Below, piece by piece: positions 1 to 11,273 of a DNA stretch of 64,000 nucleotides. The notes under the pieces were generated by a model. It ran no database searches. It saw nothing but the letters and a program-made list of their open reading frames with translations, and was not told the DNA's origin. Source of the DNA: Stropharia rugosoannulata (Eukaryota > Basidiomycota > Agaricomycetes > Agaricales > Strophariaceae); contig JANCIK010000012.1 in assembly GCA_028532985.1 (NCBI GenBank), forward strand, positions 1 through 64,000, in the 5' to 3' direction. Positions within the stretch are counted from its first letter, which is position 1. Each line of letters opens with the position of its first letter. The position numbers and the translations under genes were made by a program.

Positions 1-941
1 TCGCCTAAATATAACGGTGACCCATGCTGTAAAGGTGTCTCAGATGTTGAAAATGCGCTGATATAGTCGTTTAGCACATCATGAGTGACTACAATGTTGT
101 TATTGAAGTTGAAAAGACCTAGATCTCCGCAGTCAGGCCCAATACGAGCTAGGCGACACCCAGGGCACCTCTGAACTTCAATAGTTGCTTCCCAGGATCG
201 TACAAGACCATATATGGTGCATTTTTTAGTCTCTGTCAGAGCTTCTGGAGAATACATATGGCGAGGATGCTGACAGTTACATGAAGAGGTTGTAGAGAGT
301 TTAAGCGACATTTGACTATAGTCGAGATTGCCTGGTCGTATCTTGGGCGAATCAGAACTAATTTCGGCCCATTTTGGAGGGGGGACAGCAATATATGACG
401 TCGCTGAGTCCGTGAGGTCTATGCCACTTGAGGAGCGCTGAACCCTCCTTGCTATACAGTAAATAGTGAGTAAGGGGTAAAGAATCACGAGTCATGGATT
501 ACCTTCAATATGAGGTAGCAGCCGAATGTTACTATCTGACAGTCCGTCCTTTCTAGTGTGATTTAAGGTGCGTCTAGCTAGAGAAATATGGGGGCACATC
601 TGCGCAGAGTCGAGCATACATTTCCATGTCCCGGTCCCATCGTCCTTTCCCGTATACTCAACAACCGTCGAATTCTTGATTGTAGCATCGCGTGGAGGGG
701 GAACCGAAACATAGTTTATGTACTGCTCACTAGCGCCTTCACCCCATGGATACCGTGATATGATTTTTGGACTTTGATGATTTACTGAGGAGGAACATGT
801 CAATTGTGTGCATTTAACTAATGAAGTAAAGCTCACAAGGCATGCCATCGATGTCAGGGAAAAAAATCTCCCCGTGCTCGCGGATAAACCGTGCATGAAA
901 ACAGGACGACGTCTGCTTTGAGTCTGGGCATAGGCACACAA
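1..941 (-). CDS. Partial KDZ-transposase-associated CxC cysteine-cluster protein
   Basis: Read on the minus strand; the gene leaves the window at position 1. One exon runs from about 941 to 503 and ends at a GT donor (GAAG|gtaatc). A 51-nt intron follows, ending in tatag, and the next exon runs 451 to 1 in the same frame. The translated end has spaced cysteines: a CNCQ, a KKC, then QRCPGCRLARIGPDCGDLGL, followed by a block rich in F and N (FNFNNNIVVTHDVL) and SAFSTSETP. Upstream in the first exon are TWKCMLDSAQMCPHISLARR, also Cys/His bearing. From family knowledge this matches the CxC-like clusters (sometimes labelled HMG-domain protein 3) that accompany KDZ transposases in Agaricomycetes. 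The likely role is DNA binding in a transposon or domesticated protein. The 5' end is unresolved: the 941 start may be intronic and the next ORF upstream may be part of the same gene. Confidence 0.6.
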
Positions 942-1033
942 TGACGCCCTCTTTGTTGTCCTTCAAGTCCGCATGAATATGATACCAGAAGTTCTATTTT
1001 ATCAGATTAGAATATGTCATGTACTAGTAGCGC

Positions 1034-1612
1034 TCAGGAACTCCATTGACGTACAGAAGCTTCGCCTCTCTGACGATTCCATCCACTAGCCACAAATGTC
1101 TTCTTTGACAGTTGATAGAAGGCCAGACTTCCACTAATGACCGCATCGAAAAACTGTTCGTATGTGTCCAACAACCATCTGTCAGACTCTGCTTCAGGGG
1201 GAACGGGGAGGTTTTCAGTATCTGGGAAGGAGTCTCCAAGATCCGGCGGCACGTTTTGAGTCTCAATTTCTTGCATGTCATGATCGTCAAAACATGTTTT
1301 GTTGGCAGCCATTGTGTCGTTGTCTGCATCTTGGTCGTCCTTAGAGCTTGAACCTGAAACCTGTGTTGTAGATAGACCAAGATCCAATTCTTGGCTTATA
1401 TATGTGCTATTTTCTGTGAAGGATGTAGGTAGTAGGACTCTGGGACGCTTAGTACGACTTCCCGTAGTTTGGGTGGGTTTCTTGTTTGGACGACGACGTC
1501 TTCGAGCTGGAGTTGGTAGTAGTAAACGGGTTTGAATGTGATCAAACGATATGTCCTCAGTAGTGGATGAGTATACATTTGGAAGTGTAATTAGGTCGGT
1601 TGAATACTCCAT
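1034..1612 (-). CDS. Hypothetical 192-aa basic/acidic protein, possibly first exon of the CxC gene
   Basis: Open frame with ATG at 1612. It is not recognised. Residues about 36-60 hold basic clusters (ARRRRRPNKKP, SRTKRPR) that look like a nuclear-localisation or AT-hook-like patch. The middle is Ser/Asp rich, and the C-terminal part (DRWLLDTYEQFFDAVISGSL) looks helical. It lies on the same strand 90 nt upstream of the CxC cysteine-cluster exons, so it may be their N-terminal exon, but I could not find a convincing splice pair. It could equally be a separate small gene. Confidence 0.35.
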   Translation of the reverse strand: MEYSTDLITLPNVYSSTTEDISFDHIQTRLLLPTPARRRRRPNKKPTQTTGSRTKRPRVLLPTSFTENSTYISQELDLGLSTTQVSGSSSKDDQDADNDTMAANKTCFDDHDMQEIETQNVPPDLGDSFPDTENLPVPPEAESDRWLLDTYEQFFDAVISGSLAFYQLSKKTFVASGWNRQRGEASVRQWSS

Positions 1613-1669
1613 TGTGGTGAAGAGATTGTAGCTAGCGCGTCTGTTTGGGGGCCGGGTGTTGTAAATTGT

Positions 1670-3307
1670 TACATAAGTGTGTCACTGCATAATTACACCA
1701 TTGGGCTCTTATACAGTTCCACACTACCGTGGTATGTGAGATCAGTACATTGCTACCATCAATAATGTGTTGCACAACAGTGGTGTCACACATTCAATAT
1801 GTGCACTGTGGTCGATACTGCAATGTGGGACCTGATTACAATATAATATCTCACGGTCTGATAGGCTGTTGCTGCACTGTGGATAAACACAGTAAAATAC
1901 TGTCACAGTATCTCACATCAATCGACTGTGAGGGGACACAGTGGGTGTGTCCAATTGGTGTCCAATATACCACCGAGCTGTATCGCATGGATGGTCCATG
2001 TACCAGGTGATCGGGGACTGTGTAGAACCATATATAAAGAATACGACTGAACACCGAATGTGGGAACATGGCACAGTTGAATGTTGTGATCGGGGCGAAA
2101 ACTACTACAAGGGCCCAATACCTACCACCAAGCTCAGAGATTTGTGGAAACCCTAGCTGCAGGAGCGATCGTTGTCGTTCATGTGGCTATGTTCCGCTAT
2201 ATATTTACCAAGGGTAAGCCTCGAGTTTGACTATTGATCGCTGTGCTTCTAAATCCACTTCACATCCTTTCTATTAGAGCGGCAAACAACGCCCACTTTA
2301 CTGGCTAGCCCGCCTTCAAGATGGTCGATTCTGTTACAATTTGGATTCTGCGCTGCGCCACCTCACTTCGCCCGACTCTCAGACATTCATGATGTATGTT
2401 TGTTACGCAGAGAGTCCCTGGAAGCCGTTCTCTCCCACCTTACCATACACCTTTACCCCGAGCAAGTGCCCCGTCATTCTACGTCCCAACGCAATGCGGG
2501 ATAGCGACTGTGTCGGAATCGGCTTACTTATCAAGAAGATCCACGCGCACTTCTCATGGTGTCCCATACCCGCTGTGTACATGCAAGATGATCTGGGAGG
2601 GGACACAGATGATGAGCCGGGTAGTGAGAACAAGTCGGGGTCAGAGTAGTATGTCACGAAGCTTTAAACACTAGATAGAATCGAAGTGTATATATAATCT
2701 GTTGACTGTTCTGACGGCTCCCATTTTGTAAGATAAAAGTAACAAAGGAAAATCAATATACTTGCTAGACCGGCCAGTGGTGGAGTGCATGTGGGTGAGC
2801 CCGCTATTCCGATGGGCTCACTGTAATATACCACTGTAGTCCGTGCGGCTATAATTTAGATTTCCCTGAACGGTAGTTAGAAACACCGTGAGTTCGGGAG
2901 CACTGTGAATTAGAACTGTAGCGTGTCCGCTTTGTCACTGTATAGCACCACTGTGGCGGCCTTTATATACATACACATACTGTGGTATTTCACGGTGGAC
3001 CCACACAGTCTGATCAACGCAAGCCGCCGCAACATTGGGTGCACTGTAAGATACTACTGTAGTGTGAGCACAACTGTCCTGTGTAGTCTACAGTGAGATA
3101 ATTGACAGGAAGTGCAGTTATGTACTGTTAAGTAATACTGTAGCTGCTTGTCTGTATAATCACAGCTGCGCGGTGAGGGTCACAGTTCCTTTGCGCAACT
3201 GTGTACTAACACTGTGGTATTTTACTGAAAGGGCGCTAGCACACCCGCAGATCCTTTGCGCGACTGTGCAGTAACACAGTGGTATTTACACAGTAAAAGC
3301 TTATGTA
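1670..3307. mobile_element. Candidate non-autonomous DNA transposon with subterminal CACTGT repeats
   Basis: Two stretches (about 1670-2000 and 2810-3300) are crowded with CACTGT / ACAGTG hexamers in both orientations, often as ACTGTGGTATTT or ACTGTAGT. A gene-like stretch lies between them. The block starts with TACATAAG at 1670-1677 and ends with the reverse complement CTTATGTA at 3300-3307. Subterminal arrays of a short motif inside terminal repeats are the usual layout of hAT-type and some other transposon ends, where they bind transposase. I see no clear target duplication and the terminal match is only 8 bp, so the exact ends are uncertain. Confidence 0.4.
2181..2649 (+). CDS. Hypothetical 134-aa protein inside the CACTGT-repeat block
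   Basis: A two-exon model: ATG at 2181, exon 2181-2213 ending AGG|gtaag, a 64-nt intron ending attag, then exon 2278-2649. Both phases are 0 and the frame stays open to TAG. No family is recognised. The protein has aromatic stretches (GKQRPLYWLARLQDGRFCYN), three cysteines in the middle and an acidic, Ser/Gly-rich tail (GDTDDEPGSENKSGSE). It sits between the two CACTGT arrays, so it could be cargo or a remnant of the element's own gene. The start is uncertain, because the frame continues upstream to an acceptor-like ctag at 2156. Confidence 0.3.
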
Positions 3308-4940
3308 GAAAATGTCCTGTACCGAATATGACTAGGTAGGTCTGACATAACAACAGTAGCTAACATGATATTGCTAATACTTACTAAGCTTATTCTTATA
3401 AGTTAAACAGAGCAGGGTGCACATTTGCGACATGCAGGGTGTAAGAACCTACCAATGCAGGGTGCATTATGTCGGTATGGTAGCCCTCCCCTGCCCTCAC
3501 TAGACTGCGCTTATAACACATCAGTGACGGTCGTTAATGACAAGATAGTGGGACATACCTCTAGGACAACCCCTGTACATGAGGCTTGTGAATCATTGAT
3601 GAATGGAATGTCAAAATGAGAACTCACCAGTAGGTACTAGGGTGAGCAATGCATTGCCCTTCTCATGTTCGCGATGGTTCTAGCCGTCACGCGTCAATTC
3701 TATGCGGCGTAAATTGTAGATATTCGATGCGCCAAAGAAGTATGATGTACGTTGCGCGTTGTCAGCAACTCCCCAGCTATGATTGTACTGTATTGCGCGA
3801 TCGGGGAAGCACAGTGTAGGCGTTAATGCTGGCCGTACGCCAGAGCAAGCGACTGGTGAAGAAGGCGTCGTGCTACAATTCACGCAGAGAAGTGAAGGCT
3901 TAGAATGTGATTGGTGGAAGAGGGTGATACGAGGGCAGTCCCGGTAGATTCCAACAGACGCAATCCACCAGCTTTGGATCGGGAAAGAGCTGCCTTGTGT
4001 ATAGAGTATATCGAGGGTGGGGCGGGGTATGCAGTACAAGACTTGCAGAGAGCTAAGCGCAACAGAAGGGAATTCCACTGCGACAAGGGGTAAGAGCTGT
4101 ACCATCACCCACGGTGTCCGAATAGTGAGATTCTACTGCAGATCCTGAGGGTCCACCCTCAAATTTCATTTATCCAGTATGTCGTGGTCCCCTCATTTGA
4201 ACATTTCTAGAAGAAAAACAGCCATATAGAACTTGACATATGACCTAGATCTCGGATTTTAAGTAAATATAGTAAGTACAACGTGCGCGTTTGAACATCA
4301 CATGAGATATTTGACGTGCTGTGTCCTCATGACTATGTAGTCGCTATCGCTGCTCGGTTCACGCGTAAAAGCATCGGAAAGCGTAATACCAACGTAAAAG
4401 TCTTTGATGGTCCGCACTAACGGCTTTGGTTCAGGCGACGGTTTTGTCCTTCTGTCAAACGTATTATTTCACTAAGCGCAGATAACAGTACACCGTACTA
4501 TTCCGAGTACAGGCAGTCATGGTCGTAATGACATATAAATGATATACTTTTTTTCGTCGCACTAGTCCTTTTAGCTACTTATTAACCATTTAATCCCTAG
4601 GGATCCTATAGCTTTTCCCAAAATGTATTGCTTGTGGTGAATCCGATAAAAGACGACGCTATTATGCCAGGGATAACCTAATCCATTAGCATTGCGGTCT
4701 AAGTTTGAGGGTCCATTGATTATCTACTTACGCAAGTAAACGGCAATCGAGATTCAAATGAATCTCAGACGGACCTAACTGGTTTTGAAGCTTCACTTGG
4801 ACTCCATGCATTCCTATCTAAAAGTGCACGAAAACGAGGTCGTCTGTTATGCGCGATAACAAATTTGTATCCAACGAATGCGCCACCGCAGAACGTGATG
4901 TGGAGACAGCCATCCCTATTTATCAGCAGATTTGGGCCTT
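2650..4940. other. Intergenic, right repeat array and no recognised gene
   Basis: The first 650 bases carry the right-hand CACTGT array. From 3308 to 4940 the sequence is AT-rich. Short ORFs on both strands around 3680-4108 overlap one another and neither resembles a known family. No partner-type small gene precedes the family copy at 5004, unlike the copies at 14.3 and 25.9 kb. Confidence 0.5.
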
Positions 4941-4947
4941 TATAAAA
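4941..4947 (+). promoter_or_regulatory. TATA box of family copy 1
   Basis: TATAAAA within CCTTTATAAAACGG, 63 bases before the ATG at 5004. The copies at 14342 and 25874 have the same box 61 and 63 bases before their ATG. Confidence 0.6.
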
Positions 4948-5003
4948 CGGGGGCTTGCAAGATAAATTCTGACAGTAGTCGTGCCCCCCCTCCCACCTAC
5001 ATA

Positions 5004-6124
5004 ATGCCTGAAAGCATATACGCGATATACGCCAACAAATACAGGAATATGACGCCAGGAGAAGCGTTGTTCTTTCACTCCTCTTTACATGGCGCCATGA
5101 AGGGGCTACGAGTTATTCTTCCCGACAAGAGAATGGAGTTCAGCGACACCTCGTTTATCGGGGCTGGTGTGTTCCAATTAAATTACAATACTTTTACAAC
5201 CCATGACTGATGTGTCGTTTGGATATCTTGAAGATCCCTCTGGTTTTTTCTATTATGACGATTTTGACGAGGCGAAAACAGCAGATAACTATACGTCGGA
5301 CTTGACTACAAACCCAAAGGATGGACAAAAAATTGCATGGGTCAAATTTTACCATGGAAAAACACTTGTGGCAGAGGTACGACACGTTGTATATTAAACA
5401 AGTAATTTATTAACAAAGATCTTCTTCACGGAATTATTAGTTCATTGGCGATGATTATGTAAGTATTTTTGTTCATTCCAATTGTATTTTCTCATTTAGT
5501 TTGCATTCTGCTCTTCATCAGTTTAACGTTGTCCAAGTAGCCGGTATGGTTGGATATTCGGCTCAAGGACAATGGAAAATTTCGTCAGCTACCAGTGTGG
5601 ACGCCCGTCTACAAAAAGATGCAAACAGCACACATATAATCCTCGATGTTTCCGAAGCCATCAAAATGAAAGCGACAATGACTACCAATGACCCTACTTT
5701 AACAGCTTCATGTCTTTCTAGTACGTGTTTTTACATACTCTTAGCGTAATTAATTTACCATCTGTATCGGTCATAAAGACATAGGCCTTTTCTGTTATTA
5801 CAAAATGGAAGACATTAAGGAAGGTGTCTACGTCAGCTATACCAATGACCGACTTGTTTTCTATAGAGAAAATGGGAGTTCCACTGAGTTCACTGGTTCT
5901 GTAAGTTTCTCCTTGCTTATGACGATTATTATTTCATTCTGACCTCGCTATTATCCGCTATTAAGTTCATTCGTAAGTAGTTCAGCGTCCATTTAAACAT
6001 GAGGCTAATGCAAAGTGTTCTTTCTACGCACACAGCAAGTGGAAGGCGTGATAGTCCGATGATTCTTGGAATAGTCGGAGATGCGGAACTTACATTGTCG
6101 GGAACCAAGTGGGATCATAACTAG
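5004..6124 (+). CDS. Uncharacterised seven-exon family, type A, copy 1 (246 aa)
   Basis: Exons by splice consensus and comparison with paralogues: 5004-5166, 5234-5376, 5441-5458, 5522-5720, 5779-5900, 5966-5972, 6036-6124. Exon 3 is 18 nt (FIGDDY) and exon 6 only 7 nt; dropping exon 6 breaks the frame. No signal peptide or membrane segment is visible, so the product is probably cytosolic or released without a leader. Composition suggests beta structure with repeated FYY/FCYY aromatic motifs (exon 2 DPSGFFYYDD, exon 5 NIGLFCYYKMED). I do not recognise a named family; a lectin-like or other beta-sandwich fold is only a guess. This is the most divergent type-A copy (exons 4 and 5 are each one codon shorter than in copies 2 and 5), and it has no small partner gene. 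Confidence 0.75.
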
Positions 6125-9100
6125 GTGGAAGAATCATGCAAGAATAGCGGTAAACTAGCTTTGATCATACTGCTATTTCTTCACGTCAGCTGTACCGAAA
6201 TAAAAGTCCTTGATATACAGTATGTCCTCTACACAATATTCCTCAATGGAAATAAAGTCCAGATGACTCTTTGGGGACTCCAAGGAGCACAAGTTGCGAC
6301 AGTTAGGCTATAGAACTTACATCATGCTGCACGCACAGCAACAAGACAAAAGGGGAACACGTTTTTGTAGCGTTCAGTGAGCGTGCGTGAATCTGATGGC
6401 CGGCAACCTGCACTGAGGTAGGTATTGGCGTGCATCCAAAATCAGTTTGGATGACAATTAGAGTAAACGGTTTACTATCATCCATGTATTAAAGTACCAG
6501 AGACTGTATTCGATATGTATAACGATAAATATACGACTATCCAAGCTTTACTACTAATAAACTTCAACCAAGGTACGTCTAAGGTGGGATAGACCTATCT
6601 ACCACTGATGCACTGTAGTACAAGCGCTGACCCATATACAGGTCACACGGGCTCGGTGATGACGCTGACACGTGATAATTCATTGGGTCTGGGTGAAAGC
6701 AAGACGTGGCACGTGGCCTCTTGGAAGGCGGGGCTTTCTTATTGTCCATGACCCATGTGAAAGAATAGATGCATGTTCTCTCCGATGTATAATATACGAT
6801 AACCCCCCTCCCCAACATCCCTGTTCTTTACTCATCATCTCATTTCCAGGTGTACGTCTCTAAAGGGAGGTGCCATATCTTCCATCTTCGCCATAGTTTA
6901 TTTGCCTTTCTGATCATCCCTTGCTATACCGTCATTTATTCCTATCCTTAGCCATTTCACAATTGGGCCTCAGTCTTCTCCGTTCGCATCTACATATTCA
7001 ACTACGCCCGTCCTGAAGTACTTCTATACTGATCCAGTGATCACCACTTTGCTGTTCTGTGTGCTTGCCCCGACCCAGCGGCCCGGTGTACTCCATGCTC
7101 ACCTCTCAAAACGGTAATATTCTCGCCCCAGTGCGGATGCGTTGCATCGTCTGGAACCAAGTTACCAATCGCACCTTCCAACCATCCAATCGTCCGACCA
7201 TCACATCGCCTACATTGGTCCCCCTCAATGTATAGCTGCCAGGAGTACAGGCACGCCGCCGGTCTCTCCCAATTATATCGTCTTACACATAGCACTCCAA
7301 TTCAGCTGGTTCTTACTCCATGCTACGACTCTCCTATACCGTATTTACAAATAAAGATGTGCCTAGTTTGAGTTGAGTTTGAGGTGCATAGATGAAGACA
7401 TTGCGCTATTCGTGTATTGTTGTCCGGGCTGTCCCCGGATTGACTTAAATCATTGGTGCCCATGCACTATTGTCTACATCCTCTGTCACGACTCACTGTG
7501 TAGACCGCGTTCCGCGACAGCACCCGCTGGGAAAAGTGGCACTACGCACCATGATGTAAGTACCATGTACTTTGCCGTCTGTCCTGGTTTTCATTAGTTA
7601 ATTTTCACTCCACGTTCCCAAGTCCTGGCACCGGAGTTGGTTGGCCGATGACGCGGACGCGTAACGCATCGGCGCTTTATTCTCTTGACCACTAGTACCA
7701 TCCCTCTGCCATTTGGCCCAAGCCAAGGTCATCCTCGCGCCATTATTATCCATAGGCAGACTGTTTCGAGGCTATTTCGAGCGCAACAACGATAAAGGCA
7801 GTGACAATTTTATGCGGGTCCTAGAACCAAAGGTGCGTGAAGAACAATTCTACGGCTTACCTTGTCAAACTTATATCTACTCCTCAGAGCAGAGGCCCAT
7901 GGTTGCTCTTACGTCTCCCTGATCGCCGGTCACAAGTATAATGAATCCCACTTGGCACTGCTGGCAGTGCTGTTTCGGTTTCGAAACACCTGAGACTGAT
8001 TAAGGCCCGATGGCTGAAATCGCTCAGCAACTGAACTACCTCGTTTTACTGTTTTTTTTTTCTGGTGAAAAAGACAGCGGCCATATTTCAGGAGTGTATC
8101 ATCTGCGTTGTATGACCATTCATCCAACAATGCCGGCTGGCGCGCACAACGCCAACCGCAGCCTCCCCATCCATGTCAAGACTCGATACATAGCCCCTCA
8201 TGACAGTATCAAGATCTTTCCTGACTTCACCTGCAGCTCCACTTGCACCCCCACCGCTCTCTCCGGATGTATAGATGCTGTTACGCTGTTAGCCAGGCCC
8301 AAAATGCTTTGGTCGACCCATCATCACCGGCACCCACCACTCCTAGCACCCCACGGCGACCTGTCCTTCAGGTAGCCCAAAGACTCAGACCATATCCTAA
8401 TGATCAGGGTGACTTTACTTCTATGTGACGTACACTCCACTCCGCCTCAGTGTAGCTTGTCGACGAGAGCCTTCCTGCTCGTGTATTGCATATCAACACC
8501 CCCTAGTAATGACTTCCTACCGGATCTGCATCGAGGACAACGCCCTCTCATGCAACCATGCTCTGCTGCGTCTTGAACATGGCGCCTCTAATTATTCTGT
8601 GCTCAGTGAGTCCTCGACGACGTCCGAAGAAGGTCGTGATGACAGTCGTAATATATAAGCTGAGTCAAAAATGTCTTTCGTTGATTGTTCGTTGATAATG
8701 CTATTCCCTAGTCTATCATATTTACCCATTAGAAAATGTGCCGCATATCAATGCGTACTACCTGCATCCTCCCCGGCGTCGGCCTTGACCACGAGAGCCC
8801 GAGGCGCCTGCCCATGCAAACCATCCCCCTAGCATAGTAGTAGTAGAGTTGCCTCCGACTACCCGCGATCGGTCTCGTATACCGCACACAAAACATACAG
8901 TATCTTGTGCCATCGAGGCGTAGGAAGGCTGCGGGAGCTCATTGGCCTCCCTGGCATTGCACCTGCGTAGCAGGTTCTATTCCCTTTTTGTCACGCGTTC
9001 AAAAAGCGCCCTGTCTTAGTATTTCAACTTCCCCCCAATGACTTAATGTGATTCGTGTAGTAGTCCACCTGTGCCAGAGAGGCCGTTTTTCCAACTAGCG

Positions 9101-10095
9101 TTGTCACCAGCTGTTTATGGTATGCGAGACCCTCCGTTCCCCGTATGCCGCTCACATGCGCCTTAGCTCAGCCGGAGTACAGCGTATAGACTTCAAGCTC
9201 CCCGCCGTTCCTCCCCATCTTCACTGCCATTCCTCGATTGCCGTAAGGATCCCGCCGTCACCGCCTACAGTGCGTCGTTTCGTTCATTCCTTATCCTGTG
9301 GTGCTCTTTCGCACCATCCCCTACACCTAGGTGTCGAAACCTTTTTGGGGTGCGTGCCGTGAATATTATATAATGATCGTGAGAGATCGTCCCTTCACCT
9401 TATTCGATCGCGTATTACTATTAGTATTACGCAATCGCTATTTCTGGGCGTGCATTGCGTGTAAAGAATTGGACTAAGCCCCCCTCGAAGTCTCATTTCT
9501 TAGATGTTGCTAAGTTAATAGACCATTCGAGGACAAGTAAATAATGATATAGAGTGCGGTACATTTTCGGAGCTACAAAGACTTTTGTATATACGAAAAT
9601 AAGTGTTTCTTGATTCTTTTATTTACAACCAAGTGTCAGTGCTCGACACATGACAGAGTGTTGGAAGCTAGCCAATATCACCAAGCCCAATTTAGGACAA
9701 GTAAGTATCTCATGCAGATTGCATGTACACGGAAAATAACCAAACGATTAAAAACACGTTGTGGGGTACGGTTACCACTCGTCATCCGCCTCATCTCCAT
9801 ATAACTCGACTTCGGTCTCCACATCGTCCTGCTTGGTATTCTCAATATTTTTGTCTTTGCTTTGGAGAAACATCCCCCGGAATGATAGATTTGTCTTTGA
9901 AGTAGAAATGTTGGACCAATTTTTTGCGGGAGCGTTAACTAGCAGTAGCTACGGTTTGCATCCCATATATATCTGTCCTTGCGATATTGGTTGACATCAG
10001 CTTGGGAAGCACGGGAGATTGAAAATAACACATAAGACGCAATTAATCTTGGAATCGCGGCATAAACACATTCCTAGCTGTTCAAAAACCCAAGG
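6125..10095. other. 4-kb stretch without recognised genes
   Basis: The first 450 bases resemble the 3' flanks of the other type-A copies. From about 6.6 to 9.4 kb the sequence is C-rich and full of small overlapping ORFs without family resemblance, as expected of decayed repeats. Around 9.6-10.0 kb it is AT-rich and nothing is supported. Confidence 0.4.
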
Positions 10096-10278
10096 TATAT
10101 ATTATTGGTAACGACTGCCTTTGAAGGGTTGCTTCATCCGCATTTTGCTCGCCTATTTGCTGGCCCCAATGGTTGTCTACGCTACATTTTTCAACGATAC
10201 AGTTACCTTGAGGATAGCATTGAAGATGACTGCATCCCCTGTAAGCCAAGTGCTTGCTAAGCTAGTGTGGTGTAAAAG

Positions 10279-11273
10279 CTAAAGTTTGAACAGCTTATAA
10301 GGAAGCTCGAATACATAGCTAATAATCCTGATGCATACCAAGTTCAGAATGAGGCTCGACCCCATATGATGCCTGCTGTCAATGAGATCAGAGTGATACA
10401 TGAACGGTGAGTTCTTCAACAAAGGTCATGGCGTCCAACTGATGTCTGCTATCAGTTACAAAACACAGCCAGGGCTTCATCCCGGCTATATTTTGGACGA
10501 AGCTGGGAATTTAAGCTTTCTACCAGTCACCTATCAGAGCACAACTTTCAACGTGAGAACATTGTACGATCTTGTCGCATGGATTCTATCCGTTGTCGGA
10601 CCTGTACCTGACAGAGCGACCAAAGAAAATTACTACTATCCTTTGATGGTCCTTGGCTATGTTTTCTGTGAGAAACTCATTCCTAAGGGCCCCAAACCTG
10701 TCACTACTTCGACAGACTTTATACCAGTGCCGGGACCTCCAACGGTGTGGTCGGTAATGTGGTTCAAACAGATTATTGGAGGTCATGAAGTCAAGCGTGT
10801 ATTGGTCGGAGCGACCCTTGATCAACCCGGCGAAATTGCAAAGGACGACGCAAAGAATTTCAGGAAAAATCTGTTGCACCAGAGAAATATACTCCGATTG
10901 AATCCCACAGACAAATCTATAGAGCAACAGCTGAGAAATGAAGCTCAGGACTTCGGGCATTGTGCCGAAACTTATCCATTACTGTTCTTTTTCTCGTGAG
11001 CAATTTTCTCAGAGCCGGCACAGTTTTACTCATGAATTTAAATGTTTTCCATGTAGTCTAGGTGAAGGTCAGCAAGGTGTTGCTCTTCAAAGAACCGCCG
11101 AAGGCATTGCAGCAAACACCTCTTTATTATATCAGTATCCTGCGCTGAAAATCATGCCCTACACCAAAGCCAAGGGAGCATTGTTGAATCCATGCAGGAA
11201 TTGTCAATGGTTATTGCGATACGGAGACGGTATTGATACATCCAAATTTTTTGTCAGTAAACACAAGCCCTAA
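10279..11273 (+). CDS. OTT_1508-like cytidine deaminase-fold protein (fungal)
   Basis: Three exons join in phase: 10279-10406 (ends GAACG|gtgagt), 10456-10995 (ends TTCTC|gtgagc) and 11057-11273. Near the end of exon 2 is GHCAETYPLLFF, and in exon 3 NPCRNCQ. These match the H-x-E and P-C-x-x-C zinc-binding motifs of the cytidine deaminase superfamily, with Glu as the proton shuttle. The long N-terminal helical region and fungal setting fit the OTT_1508-like deaminases, which are expanded in fungi and whose substrate is not established. An upstream block (about 10096-10240, GLLHPHFARLFAGPNG...) reads as protein and probably belongs to the gene. Its donor phase (1) does not match the phase-0 start of the next exon, so the 5' end is either misread or broken. 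The first 17 codons after the ATG at 10400 are intronic. Confidence 0.6.

Noticed and set aside
1670..3307. CACTGT array considered as a CRISPR or satellite
   Set aside because: Repeats are only 6-12 bp, occur in both orientations and have irregular spacing, so neither a CRISPR array nor a tandem satellite.
3680..4108. 142-codon minus-strand ORF and overlapping plus-strand ORF
   Set aside because: No family resemblance, no splice support, and opposite ORFs cover each other. It is probably decayed repeat sequence.
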